Source: Alteraurantiacibacter buctensis (GTDB taxonomy: Bacteria > Pseudomonadota > Alphaproteobacteria > Sphingomonadales > Sphingomonadaceae). From it: a DNA stretch of 64,000 nucleotides. This document shows positions 1-8,759 of this stretch, piece by piece (the first letter of the stretch is position 1; every line of letters starts with the position of its first letter). The position numbers and the translations under genes are program-made. The DNA is taken from positions 124,001 through 188,000 of the forward strand of contig NZ_WTYV01000003.1 of NCBI RefSeq assembly GCF_009827655.1. The letters are read 5' to 3'. The notes under the pieces are model-generated. The model was not told the DNA's origin. It ran no database searches and was given only the letters and a program-made list of their open reading frames with translations.

Positions 1-55
1 CACTTCGAACGCGACGGAGGTTTTAGTGCTGTGATGACAATCGATCGCTCGAACG

Positions 56-307
56 GTGACCACCGATGAAGAACGTCCGCTTGCAGGAGCTTTGAATTTG
101 GCCGCTTCGGTCCGCAATTGCGGCGCAATGCCGACGCAAGCCGAGCCAGAATTGGACCGGGGCAAGCGCTTTGCATTGTGGTCGTTCCTGCACATGTTCG
201 GGTCCGCCCCCGATCTCGATGTGGCGTTCGAAAGCGAAGAAGACCGGGAGGCGGCGCGCAACTTCATGGATCTCCTGGCGGCATCGGAGGGCGATGGGGA
301 AAGCTGA
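56..307 (+). CDS. Small hypothetical protein (83 aa), mobile-element region
   Basis: I do not recognise this protein. It would start at a GTG and is acidic, with a helical-looking middle (RFALWSFLHMFG) and an acidic stretch rich in E and D near the C-terminus. The frame is closed by stop codons shortly upstream of the GTG, so it does not extend past the window edge. No clear ribosome-binding site precedes it. It lies upstream of ssb in the same direction, separated by a 267-base structured leader, so it is probably a separate accessory gene of the mobile element. A chance open frame cannot be excluded in DNA of this GC content. Confidence 0.45.
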   Translation: MTTDEERPLAGALNLAASVRNCGAMPTQAEPELDRGKRFALWSFLHMFGSAPDLDVAFESEEDREAARNFMDLLAASEGDGES

Positions 308-423
308 TTGCGGCAGGTTCCTGGCACCTTCAGACCCGCACCCGATACCCATCCGGCTTTCTTCGCGAACAGTCCTGAACCAGGTCAGCTGAGGACGGCA
401 ACCCGTTCCTTTCCGGCCGTGTT

Positions 424-548
424 GGCAGCTGCGCTGCCTGCCCGCACCACCCGTCATGAACAGGTTTCCCTTGGAGCTTCGCTCCTGCGGTGCAGTCCTC
501 CCATGCCCTGCTTCTTCTGGATGTTCGCAAGCCGGAGATGGTCTCCGG
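424..548 (+). promoter_or_regulatory. Structured 5' leader of ssb (three hairpins)
   Basis: Three short perfect hairpins sit in a row between the upstream small gene and ssb: GGCAGC/GCTGCC (424-438), GGAGC/GCTCC (473-485) and CCGGAGA/TCTCCGG (532-548). The last extends to about 11 pairs if a G-T wobble is allowed and is followed by TTTG. It ends 26 bases before the ssb start. This could be an attenuator, a protein-binding leader or a conserved RNA motif. Which one cannot be told from one sequence. Confidence 0.5.
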
Positions 549-574
549 TTTGAGGAACTGAAGGAACTTTCATC

Positions 575-973
575 ATGACCAATATCGCAATCCTCACCGG
601 CCGCATCGCCCGCGATCCCGATACCCGCGAGACCAAGGGCGGCACCAATGTCACCGGGATCACCGTCGTCACCGATCGCCCCGCACGCGACAAGGACGGC
701 AAGACCTACAAGGACGAGAACGGCTACACCGCCAAGGAAAGCGAGTTCCACCGGGTGACCTGCTTCAACGGCCTCGCCAAGACAGTCGGTCAGTACTGCT
801 CCAAGGGTCAGTTGGTCAGCGTCCAGGGCCGCATCCACTACACCCAGTGGGAGGACAAGGACGGGGTCACCCGCTATGGTACCGAGATCCTCGCCGACAA
901 GGTCGACTTCCTCTCCCGCGGCAACGGCTCGGGTGACGACAACGACAACACCGACGCTCCCGATATCGACTGA
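575..973 (+). CDS. ssb: Single-stranded DNA-binding protein (SSB)
   Basis: A 132-residue OB-fold single-stranded DNA-binding protein, which would coat ssDNA during replication or conjugative transfer. The N-terminus (MTNIAILTGRIARDPDTRET) and the middle (FHRVTCFNGLAKTVGQYCSKG, then VSVQGRIHYTQWEDKDG) match the SSB core. The protein is shorter than the housekeeping SSB and its acidic tail ends DAPDID rather than the usual DDDIPF-type tip, so contacts with chromosomal SSB partners may be weak. This fits a plasmid or ICE copy. AAGGAAC about eight bases before the ATG is the ribosome-binding site. A strong intrinsic terminator follows, so the gene is probably monocistronic. Confidence 0.9.
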   Translation: MTNIAILTGRIARDPDTRETKGGTNVTGITVVTDRPARDKDGKTYKDENGYTAKESEFHRVTCFNGLAKTVGQYCSKGQLVSVQGRIHYTQWEDKDGVTRYGTEILADKVDFLSRGNGSGDDNDNTDAPDID

Positions 974-1001
974 TATCCATCATCATCATCGATCCCCCTC
1001 A

Positions 1002-1038
1002 GAAGGGCGCTGTCCAGACCGGACAGCGCCCTTCTTTT
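1002..1038 (+). terminator. Intrinsic terminator of ssb
   Basis: A perfect 14-bp stem (left arm GAAGGGCGCTGTCC, 5-base loop, mirrored right arm ending at 1034) is followed directly by TTTT. It lies about 30 bases after the ssb stop codon. Confidence 0.93.
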
Positions 1039-1285
1039 GTTGTTCGAACTCTCTGGCGGGGGAGGGGGCTTGGCTCACGGTTGTCCTATTCTGATGGGCG
1101 TGCAACCGGCGCGTCAAGGACGGCAGGGTCCCCCCATTTTGCCTCCCCTTCGCTGCGCTAAGGTCCGACAAAATCGTTACCCCTACCGCCGCTATCGCGG
1201 TCGCCCGTGGGGCGATCCCTGACCCGCCGGCCGCACGCCCATCCGTCCTGCTCCTGCCGTCAACGGCAGACATCAGGAGGATACA

Positions 1286-1507
1286 ATGGCTACGCAATTT
1301 CAACGCACCTCGACTTCGGATCGCTACTTTGCTGCACTGGCTGTGGCGGAACGTCGGGCGCTGCACAGTTTCTTCGATCAGCACATCGTTGAGGAAAAGC
1401 GCCTTGGATATTTTGCCTTGGACGAGGGCGACTACAACGCTCTTCCGGCGCACCTTGCAGCGCGCGTGGTGCACACAATCCACGGGGCGATGTCAGACGA
1501 GTTCTGA
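1286..1507 (+). CDS. Small hypothetical protein (73 aa)
   Basis: Unrecognised 73-residue protein. A strong AGGAGG site seven bases before the ATG and an intrinsic terminator just after the stop support a real monocistronic gene. The sequence is mixed-charge and looks helical, with no membrane segment or signal peptide. Upstream is a leader of about 190 bases with a perfect CTGCCGT/ACGGCAG hairpin (1254-1269) close to the ribosome-binding site, so translation may be controlled by RNA structure, as proposed for ssb. It is likely an accessory gene of the plasmid or ICE backbone. Confidence 0.7.
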   Translation: MATQFQRTSTSDRYFAALAVAERRALHSFFDQHIVEEKRLGYFALDEGDYNALPAHLAARVVHTIHGAMSDEF

Positions 1508-1517
1508 CCGCACGAAG

Positions 1518-1552
1518 AGGGCAGGGGTCGGCAACGGCTCCTGCCCTTTTTT
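1518..1552 (+). terminator. Intrinsic terminator of the 73-aa gene
   Basis: AGGGCAGG pairs with CCTGCCCT around a GC-rich loop and is followed by a run of six T. It starts 11 bases after the preceding stop codon. Confidence 0.88.
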
Positions 1553-2180
1553 CTTGTTCGCCGAGCCGCAACTGTTGACCAATATGCCGAACCTGACCTC
1601 GGTGGAAAGGGACGTGAAGAACCGCACGTGGTGTCCGACATCAACGCGTCTGGTGAATGCTATCTGGTCCCCGCCGCGACACCAATCCGGGGTGCTTTGT
1701 GATTGGTTTCCAGATGGTTGTGGAGATCGACCTAACGCATTCAGCCGACCACGATTTCCGCCGATGTAAGGCCAGTTTGTAGCCCAGAGCAATTTTGGGC
1801 TAAAATCTCGCGTTGTCCCAGCAACGCCCGTTTGCTCTCGCTCCGAAAATAAGAGCGCAAAAACAATCTATTGAACGGGACTGGCGAGCTACTGGAGACG
1901 TCCGCGCAATTGGGAACTTGACAGGCACACCGTACGCAGCGGTGCTGCCGTGTATTTGTGTTTATCTTCAACAGGATGGATGCGATTTTCAGGGTGTGCA
2001 GTAACTGATCCCCGGGCGATCCATGATCCGCCGCCATGATCCGCCAGAGGATCATCGTCATCGAAGGCATTGAAGTTAAACGCGAACTTTTCGTTTTCCT
2101 ACAGGTCGACTGCTGCGTAGAGTGATCCTCGCCTTCCGCAGGGTGGACCAGGTTTCTTGTTGTTCAAGGAGCTTGGTACA
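1553..2180. other. Non-coding stretch before the transfer genes
   Basis: About 630 bases with no convincing gene. The short open frames here have no ribosome-binding sites and no recognisable motifs. GC content looks lower than in the neighbours. The stretch contains the repeat cluster at 2021-2055 and the promoter of the transfer operon that begins at 2181. A transfer origin would be expected here or just after the relaxase. Confidence 0.5.
2021..2055 (+). repeat. Tandem 13-mer plus inverted repeat; candidate oriT or operator
   Basis: Two adjacent copies of CCATGATCCGCC(G/A) (2021-2033 and 2034-2046) run into an inverted repeat, ATGATCC-gccaga-GGATCAT (2036-2055). It is 126 bases upstream of a ribbon-helix-helix gene that opens the coupling-protein/relaxase operon. 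Ribbon-helix-helix proteins of conjugative systems typically bind such repeats at oriT or at their own promoter. That role here is inference. Confidence 0.4.
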
Positions 2181-2510
2181 ATGCAGCATTATACGAAAAT
2201 CCAGACCTATGTTCCGCCGCTGATTGCGGACTGGATCAGGGAGCAGGCGCGCCTCAAGGAGACCAGCGTCAGCGTGGTCATGCGCGACCTACTGGTCGCC
2301 GCCTGGAACCGCGAAAGTGACCCTGCTTCGCGCTCGTCAGGTACCGATCCGACGCGGCAACTGGTGTTCATGACCGTCGCGCTCGACGCCCTTCTGATGC
2401 ACCATGACGACCCGGCTTTGCGTGAACGTACGCTCGCTGCTTACCACCGCCGGCTCGCAGCGCTGGGCCTCATTGCCGCTCCCGCCAAGGGAGGCAACGA
2501 TGAAGCATAG
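2181..2510 (+). CDS. Ribbon-helix-helix transfer accessory protein
   Basis: A 109-residue protein whose first 40 residues fit a ribbon-helix-helix fold: a short beta strand (YTKIQTYVP) and two helices (ADWIREQARLK and VSVVMRDLLVAAW). Such proteins commonly act as relaxosome accessory factors and autorepressors in conjugative systems. The start at 2181 is chosen because AAGGAG sits the right distance upstream; an in-frame start 24 bases earlier lacks one. The 3' end overlaps the coupling-protein gene by 11 bases, so the two are translated together. The likely target is the repeat cluster just upstream. The C-terminal half has no recognised domain. Confidence 0.7.
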   Translation: MQHYTKIQTYVPPLIADWIREQARLKETSVSVVMRDLLVAAWNRESDPASRSSGTDPTRQLVFMTVALDALLMHHDDPALRERTLAAYHRRLAALGLIAAPAKGGNDEA

Positions 2511-4866
2511 TCTCGTCAACTTCACCCGTGGCAGCCAGCTCCTCGGCCACTTCGGCTTCATGTTTGCCGCAGGGCTCAAGGGCCCGCTGTTCCTCACCAT
2601 TACCCTCATGCTTGGGCTTACCTGGTGGGAAGTAAAGACCAGCCTGTCCGAACACCAGGTCTACCTCCTGTGGATGCATGTCTACGTCTCGGCCTATACC
2701 TTCTTGGAGTTCGATCCCGACAAACTCGTGCACCTCAAACTGGGCAATGGCGATTTGGTGTCGTTCCCGATGCGGGTCATCACCGACTATCCCCCGATGC
2801 GCGAGGCTGCCGCCGCCTTCGCCAACGCGGTGCGCTCCGCGCTCGTCATTGCGGGCGTGGTGCTCCTGCCGCTGTTCGCCTTCTTCTGGTGGTTTGCCGA
2901 ACGCTTCGGCGAACGCTCGAAGCAGAAGAAGCACGTGCGCGGCGCCTCGCTCGTCACTCTGCCCGAACTCGAGGATGAGCTTGCCCGCCATAACGCTCGC
3001 GAGCGCGCCGCCGAATATGGTGACAGCCTTGGCTGGCGCTGGCGGCTTGTCGGGGCCAAAGCCCTGCATGAGGCAGGCTATTACGCGCCCGCGCATCTTG
3101 CCGGGGTGACCTGGCCGTGGCGCCGCGAACAGAGCCACACCATGCTCGTCGGGACTACCGGGACGGGCAAGACCGTGGCCCTCACCGAGCTGGTCGCCGA
3201 GATCCGCAAAAGACGAGAGCGGGCAGTCATTTTTGATCTCACGGGGGCCTTTATCGAGACATTCTACGATGCCGATACCGACGTGATATTGAACCCGCTC
3301 GATGCCCGGTGTCCGGCCTGGAGCGTGTTCAACGACTGCACCACGCGCACCGAGTTCCATGCCGCAGCCGAGTCCCTCGTGCCTCACGATGGCGGCGGTT
3401 CCGAGCAGTTCTGGGTGCTCGCCGCGCGCACCATGTTTGTCGAGACCTGCGTCAAGCTCGCGGCTGAAGGGCGAGGCAGCAACCAGGCGCTCGCCGACGA
3501 ACTGATGAACGCCGACCTCACCGATCTGCACAAGCTGCTCGAGGATACCATGGCGGGTCCTATCACCACGCCGACCGCTGCCAAGATGGCGGAATCGGTG
3601 CGCGCGGTGTTCAACGTCAACGCCAAGGCGATGCAGATGTTGCCCGCCGACGGCGCGCCATTCTCGGTCCGCCAATGGGTGCGCGGCGAGGGCGAGGCCG
3701 GCTCGCTGCTGTTTCTCTCAGCGCGCTATGTCGACATGAGTGTGCTCTCGCAGTTGCTCACCTTGTGGCTTGATACCGCAATCAACACGCTGATGACCGG
3801 CAGGCGCACGCGAGACGTCAAGCTGTGGTTCCTGATCGACGAGCTCGGGGCGTTGCACCGCCTGCCATCACTCGAGAAGGGCCTCCAGACCGCGCGCAAT
3901 TTTGGCGGCGCCATCGTCACCGGGGTCCACGCCTTCGCCAAGCTGAAGGACGTCTACGGCGAGAACATGGCCATGACCTTGTCGTCGCTCTCGCGCACCA
4001 AGCTGATCCTTGCGACCTCCGATCGCGAGACAGCGACCTGGTGTTCCGATGTCATCGGACACCGCGAGGTGCGGGAAATGGAGGAAGGCTACAGCTATGG
4101 CTATAACAATGCCCGCGATGCGGTCAGCCTGACCCCGCGCCGCCAGGTCGTGCCGCTGCTGTTGCCCGACGAGTTCATGGAGCTGCCAAGTCTGTCGGGG
4201 TTCATCAAGTTCCCCGACGGCTTTCCGGCGGCGCCCGTTACCCTGTCCCCGCGCAAATGGCCGCGCGTGGCTGAGGGGTTTATTGCCCGCGATCTGGAAA
4301 CGCCATCGCCGGACACAAAGCGGCCCGTTGGTCGTCAGACTGGGGCTACCATGGGCGCTTATCAGCGCGATGATGGTCATCATCATGATGGCGATCACAA
4401 TGGCGATCATGGCGACGAAAGCGCTGACGAAGGCAGCGACCCGCGGCGTATGGCAGGCAAGCGTCAGGCGCCCGCTAACAAGCAGAAGGTGCGCGCATCA
4501 GGCAGACAGGTTTTGCCAAAGCGGAACGAGCGCCAGCCAAAGGGCGGACCGAAAGATCGACACAAGACCATCCTCGACGATCAGGCCCGGGTTGCCGGGA
4601 AGGTCGCCAGTAACGCCACGCCTGCCGGAAAGAAGGAGGGGGCGGCTCAGTGCGAGTTGCCACTGGGTGAGGCGAAGGCAGAGCCAGCCAATCGCATTGG
4701 TTCATCCCGGACCGATGCTCCCGATCCGCAGGCCGCCAATGAGGCTTCAAAGGGCCGCAACAAGGCCGAACAGCGCCAGCACGAGGAGCAGCAACGCGCC
4801 TTGCTTGGCGGTGCTTCGAAGCCGGACCAGGCTCACGACATCGGCAATGTCGATCCCGAGATCTGA
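2500..4866 (+). CDS. traD: Type IV coupling protein, TraD/TraG-like
   Basis: A 788-residue conjugative coupling protein, the inner-membrane ATPase that hands the relaxase-DNA complex to a type IV secretion channel. Two N-terminal membrane helices (about 25-45 and 112-132) precede the ATPase domain, with Walker A GTTGTGKT at 218-225 and Walker B LWFLIDELG near 442-450. After about residue 600 a long polar tail follows, with an unusual His/Asp-rich patch at 621-650 and then a Lys/Gln/Ala-rich stretch; it probably contacts the relaxase. The start overlaps the end of the ribbon-helix-helix gene, and the relaxase begins 44 bases downstream. No mating-pair-formation genes are present in the window. 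Confidence 0.92.
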   Translation: MKHSLVNFTRGSQLLGHFGFMFAAGLKGPLFLTITLMLGLTWWEVKTSLSEHQVYLLWMHVYVSAYTFLEFDPDKLVHLKLGNGDLVSFPMRVITDYPPMREAAAAFANAVRSALVIAGVVLLPLFAFFWWFAERFGERSKQKKHVRGASLVTLPELEDELARHNARERAAEYGDSLGWRWRLVGAKALHEAGYYAPAHLAGVTWPWRREQSHTMLVGTTGTGKTVALTELVAEIRKRRERAVIFDLTGAFIETFYDADTDVILNPLDARCPAWSVFNDCTTRTEFHAAAESLVPHDGGGSEQFWVLAARTMFVETCVKLAAEGRGSNQALADELMNADLTDLHKLLEDTMAGPITTPTAAKMAESVRAVFNVNAKAMQMLPADGAPFSVRQWVRGEGEAGSLLFLSARYVDMSVLSQLLTLWLDTAINTLMTGRRTRDVKLWFLIDELGALHRLPSLEKGLQTARNFGGAIVTGVHAFAKLKDVYGENMAMTLSSLSRTKLILATSDRETATWCSDVIGHREVREMEEGYSYGYNNARDAVSLTPRRQVVPLLLPDEFMELPSLSGFIKFPDGFPAAPVTLSPRKWPRVAEGFIARDLETPSPDTKRPVGRQTGATMGAYQRDDGHHHDGDHNGDHGDESADEGSDPRRMAGKRQAPANKQKVRASGRQVLPKRNERQPKGGPKDRHKTILDDQARVAGKVASNATPAGKKEGAAQCELPLGEAKAEPANRIGSSRTDAPDPQAANEASKGRNKAEQRQHEEQQRALLGGASKPDQAHDIGNVDPEI

Positions 4867-4910
4867 TCGGGCAGGGAGGGGCCGGGAGGGCTGACCAGGA
4901 TCCATGATCG

Positions 4911-7820
4911 ATGCTGTCCGTTGCCAACGTCCGCTCGGCCTCGGCCGCTGCCAGCTACTTTGCCGCCGACAATTACTATGCCCGCGTCGATGCGGACCGC
5001 TCGGGCCAATGGCTCGGTAAATGCGCAGACTTGCTAGGCCTCAAGGGCGAGGTCGAGACCGCCGTCTTCGATGCTCTGCTGCGCGGCGAACTGCCCGACG
5101 GGAGCAGTGTCGGCAATCCCGGGCAGAGGCACCGTGCGGGCACCGATCTGACTTTCTCGCTGCCCAAGAGCTGGTCGCTGCTGGCGCTGGTCGGCAAGGA
5201 CCAGCGGATCATCGAGGCCTATCGCGAAGCGGTCATCGAGACGCTCGCCTGGGCCGAAAGGAATGCCGCCGAGACCCGGCTTGTCGAGCAGGGCAAGCTG
5301 CGAACCGTTGCCACCGGCAACCTCGCGATCGGCCTGTTCCAGCACGACACCAACCGCAACCAGGAGCCGAACCTGCATTTCCATGCGGTTGTCGCCAACG
5401 TCACGCGCGGGCCTGATGGGGTGTGGCGCACTCTCAAGAATGACAAGCTCTGGTCGCTCAACACCCTGCTCAACTCGATCGCCATGGCGCGCTTTCGCAC
5501 CAGCATTGAGAAGCTGGGTTATGAGGTCGGGCCAACCCTAAAGCACGGCAACTTTGAGGCGAGGGGGATCACCAGCGAGCAGCTGATGGCGTTCTCCACC
5601 AGGCGGCAGGAAGTGCTCGCGGCGAGGCAGGGACACGGCCTCGAAGCCGGACGGATCGCGGCATTGGCTACCCGTGCACCAAAAGACGGCGTGGTCGACA
5701 GGGGAGTTCTCGGAGAACGATGGGAGGCGGCTGCGCAAGACGTGGGTCTCGATCTCAAGCCGCTGGTCGCGGCGGCGCTGCTCAAGTCCGGGCAACAAGA
5801 CAAGGCAGCAAGCCGTCCCGCCAATCTGATCGAGCGGGGGAGGGCGCTGCTCGCCGAGTTCGCTGCCCGTATTCGCGGCGACACCCGCGATAAGCTGGTT
5901 CCATCCGCCGTGGTGAAAGGTGATCGGCAGAGCATTGCCGCAGCCCAGGCGGTCGCCTCGGGCGTGCGCCATCTCTCGCAGCGTGAAGCCGGCTTCGAGC
6001 GTGTGGCGCTCTACAAGGCTGCACTCGACTTTGGCCTGCCGACGACCATCAATCATGTCGAACGCGCGGTTGGCGCGCTGGTTCGAACCGGCCAATTGAT
6101 CGAAGGGAAGGGCGCACACAAGGGTTGGTTGGCGAGCCGCGAGGCGGTCGAACTGGAGACCCGTATCCTGGCGTTCGCCGGGGAAGGGCGTGGGGCAATA
6201 GCGCCGTCCCTGACCGACACGGAGGCTGTCGAGCGCGTGCAGGCTTCGGCAGCGATCAACCACGGCTTGTCTCTCAACGAGGGCCAGCTCTCGGCCGCCC
6301 GGCTTATCCTGACCTCGAGCGATCGTATCATCGCGATCCAGGGTGTTGCCGGAGCGGGCAAGTCGAGCGTGCTGAAGCCCGTGGCCGAAGTGCTCGCCGA
6401 GCAGGGACATCCGGTGATCGGACTCGCGGTGCAGAACACGCTGGTCCAGATGCTCGAGCGGGACACGGGCCTCCGTTCGCAGACGCTTTCTCGGTTCCTC
6501 AAGGACTGGGGCAAGCTGATCGACGATCCGGGACCTGGCTCCCATCAGGCCGAGGCGAAAGCAGCGCTGGGCGATCATGTGCTGGTTCTCGACGAGGCTT
6601 CGATGGTCTCGAACGCCGACAAGGAACGGCTGATCCGCATCGCCAATCTCGCCGGAGTCCATCGTCTGGTCCTGATGGGCGATGACAAGCAGTTGGGGGC
6701 AGTCGATGCCGGCAAACCGTTCGCGCTGCTCCAGCAGGGCGGGATCGCCAAAGCCGAGATGTCGGTCAACCTGCGCGGGCGTGATCCGGTGCTGCGGCAG
6801 GCACAGGCTGCCGCCCAGGCTGGTCTGGTCCATGCCGCTCTCGACCACCTCAGGGAGTATACAGTCGAAACCAAAGGGGAGGGGGCGATCGTTGCCGCCG
6901 AACGCTGGCTAGCGCTGTCGCCTGCCGAACGGGACCAGACGATGATCTTCGCCTCGGGCCGCCGCATACGGTCCGCGGTAAACGAAGCAGTCCAGCGAGG
7001 CCTCCTCGCCAATCGCGATATCGGCCCCGAAACGATCACGCTGGGCGTGCTCGATCGGGCCAATCTGACCCGCGAGGAACTGCGCTATCCTGCTGCATAT
7101 CGCCCGGGCATGGTGCTCGAGGTCACAAAAAGGGAGCGCTCGCTCGGCCTCAAACGCGGCGAGTACAAGGTGGATGCCATCGACGCGGCCAAGGGCACCG
7201 TCCGGCTGATCGACATGGATGGGCGGCTGCATCGGCTCCGCCCGTCACAGGTCAGGAATACCGGCAAAGACGACAATCTTGCCTTGCACGAGGAGCGCCA
7301 GCTCGAGCTTCATCGTGGTGACCGAATTCGCTGGACCCGCAACGATCACGAGCGCGGCTTGTTCAACGCCGACCGTGCCACAATCCTTGCTATCGAAGTT
7401 AACCGCGTGACGGTGGAGACGGCAAAGGGTGACCGTGTCGAGTTCAAAGCCGACGATCCCATGCTCAAACGGCTCGATCTCGCCTACGCGCTCAATGCCC
7501 ATATGGCACAAGGGCTGACCTCGGATCGCGGGATTGCAGTCATGGACAGCCGCGAGCGCAATCTGGCCAACCAGAAGACCTTCCTCGTAACCGTGACCCG
7601 TCTGCGTGATCATTTGACCCTGGTGATTGACAGCGCTTCGCGGCTCGGTGGGGCGATGGCGGAAAACAAGGGTGACAAGGCTTCGGCGCTGGAGGTGACG
7701 GAGAGATTGCGAGCTGCAGCGCTTACGGGATCTGCCAGGGGGCATGAAACTGAGACACCTTCGCGATCACGGGAAGAGCTCCAGCGAGAGAAGAGCAAGG
7801 CATTGGATATCGGAATTTAG
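4911..7820 (+). CDS. MobF-family conjugative relaxase-helicase (TrwC/TraI-like)
   Basis: A 969-residue relaxase that would nick oriT, attach to the 5' end and unwind the strand. The TrwC relaxase domain occupies about residues 1-300: candidate catalytic tyrosines are Y16, Y22 and Y23, and the metal-binding histidines are H145, H156 and H158 (QEPNLHFHAV). A superfamily 1 helicase follows, with Walker A GVAGAGKS at 478-485 and Walker B VLVLDEASM at 557-565. The C-terminal part (NAHMAQGLTSDRGI) is the usual final helicase motif region. Length and domain order match intact MobF proteins. It is probably co-transcribed with the coupling protein. Confidence 0.93.
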   Translation: MLSVANVRSASAAASYFAADNYYARVDADRSGQWLGKCADLLGLKGEVETAVFDALLRGELPDGSSVGNPGQRHRAGTDLTFSLPKSWSLLALVGKDQRIIEAYREAVIETLAWAERNAAETRLVEQGKLRTVATGNLAIGLFQHDTNRNQEPNLHFHAVVANVTRGPDGVWRTLKNDKLWSLNTLLNSIAMARFRTSIEKLGYEVGPTLKHGNFEARGITSEQLMAFSTRRQEVLAARQGHGLEAGRIAALATRAPKDGVVDRGVLGERWEAAAQDVGLDLKPLVAAALLKSGQQDKAASRPANLIERGRALLAEFAARIRGDTRDKLVPSAVVKGDRQSIAAAQAVASGVRHLSQREAGFERVALYKAALDFGLPTTINHVERAVGALVRTGQLIEGKGAHKGWLASREAVELETRILAFAGEGRGAIAPSLTDTEAVERVQASAAINHGLSLNEGQLSAARLILTSSDRIIAIQGVAGAGKSSVLKPVAEVLAEQGHPVIGLAVQNTLVQMLERDTGLRSQTLSRFLKDWGKLIDDPGPGSHQAEAKAALGDHVLVLDEASMVSNADKERLIRIANLAGVHRLVLMGDDKQLGAVDAGKPFALLQQGGIAKAEMSVNLRGRDPVLRQAQAAAQAGLVHAALDHLREYTVETKGEGAIVAAERWLALSPAERDQTMIFASGRRIRSAVNEAVQRGLLANRDIGPETITLGVLDRANLTREELRYPAAYRPGMVLEVTKRERSLGLKRGEYKVDAIDAAKGTVRLIDMDGRLHRLRPSQVRNTGKDDNLALHEERQLELHRGDRIRWTRNDHERGLFNADRATILAIEVNRVTVETAKGDRVEFKADDPMLKRLDLAYALNAHMAQGLTSDRGIAVMDSRERNLANQKTFLVTVTRLRDHLTLVIDSASRLGGAMAENKGDKASALEVTERLRAAALTGSARGHETETPSRSREELQREKSKALDIGI

Positions 7821-8005
7821 CGGCGATGCGAGGGCTGTGGGTCCTAGAATGTCCGACCGCAACCGCATGAAAATGTGGGTCTATGTGAGGGTCTGTTACT
7901 TTTATGGCTAGTAAATATGGCGTTAGATCAAGTGATTATCTGGATTTTTAATCGGACACCCTCTCCGCCAGACATCCCGATAACTTGTCTCCGTTAACAG
8001 GCGAC

Positions 8006-8040
8006 CCGCGCAAAGGCGCGGAACAGACGGCTTTGCGCGG
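8006..8040. repeat. Inverted repeat after the relaxase gene
   Basis: CCGCGCAAAG and CTTTGCGCGG form a perfect 10-bp inverted repeat with a 15-base spacer. It lies between the end of the relaxase gene and the end of the converging kinase remnant. There is no T-run on either strand, so it is a weak terminator at best. It could be a recombination or protein-binding site. The rest of 7821-8063 holds nothing recognisable. Confidence 0.5.
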
Positions 8041-8063
8041 CACAGTCGGTCATCGTGGCGCTG

Positions 8064-8759
8064 TCATTTCCCCATTCTTAGCAGGGGGGTGAATGCCTTC
8101 TCCATTTCCGGGACCCTGAAGGGCTTGCGCAGCAGAGGGAAGCCCTCGGAGACAGCGGCTCTTGCTGCTTCGCTGAAGCCGGTCATCAGCACGATCGGCA
8201 GGTCGGGATGCTGCTTGCGTGCCTCCCGTGCCAGGTTGAGACCCCCCAGGGGCCCGGGCATGACCATGTCGGACAGCACGATATCGAAACTCTCACTCCT
8301 GATCATGTGCAAGCCGTCGCTGCCCGACCGGGCAGATGAAGCCTTGCACCCCCGCTCTTCCAGCATCTGCCCGATAAGCTCGTTCAGGGCCGGATCGTCT
8401 TCCACCAGAAGCACCTTTTTCCCGGTCAAGTCTGCGCCCGGCCCTTCGGTCGTATTACCAATGGCTGCGGTTTCCCGGTCCGCCCGGGGGAGGAGCAGAT
8501 GGATATGGGTGCCGCTGCCGATTTCGCTGGCAATCGAAACCGTGCCTCCGGCGGCTTTGATGAAGCCGTGAACCTGGCTGAGGCCCAGACCCGTGCCGCG
8601 GCCAACCTCCTTGGTGGTGAAGAACGGTTCGAACGCCTTCTCGATCGCCTCGGCAGTCATACCCGTGCCTTCATCCTCGACCACGATCTCTACCCCGTCC
8701 CGGCCGTCCAGCACGTTGGGGCGGTTGTGGGCGGTAACCTTATTCGCCAAAGGCTCTAT
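8064..8759 (-). pseudogene. Truncated hybrid histidine kinase (ATPase end plus receiver)
   Basis: Only the last part of a hybrid sensor kinase remains: the end of the HATPase domain (EDEGTGM and FFTTKEVGRGTGLGL boxes) and a complete receiver domain (LLVEDDPALNE, phospho-acceptor Asp in DIVLSDMVMP, conserved Lys in RKPF). The sensor region, the H-box and the ATPase N-box (usually NARDAM) are missing. In frame, family-like sequence begins at IEPLANKVTAHN near 8759; beyond it the frame reads unrelated Arg-rich sequence to a stop near 8815. The only plausible start is a TTG at 8750. The gene has been cut at about 8759, by deletion or rearrangement. A free receiver could still be made, but kinase activity is unlikely. 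Confidence 0.75.

Noticed and set aside
1741-2070. Small open frames between the 73-aa gene and the RHH gene
   Set aside because: No start signals and no family resemblance; overlaps the repeat cluster.
5538-6848. 436-codon open frame opposite the relaxase
   Set aside because: Shadow of the relaxase-helicase, whose catalytic motifs are all in the plus frame.
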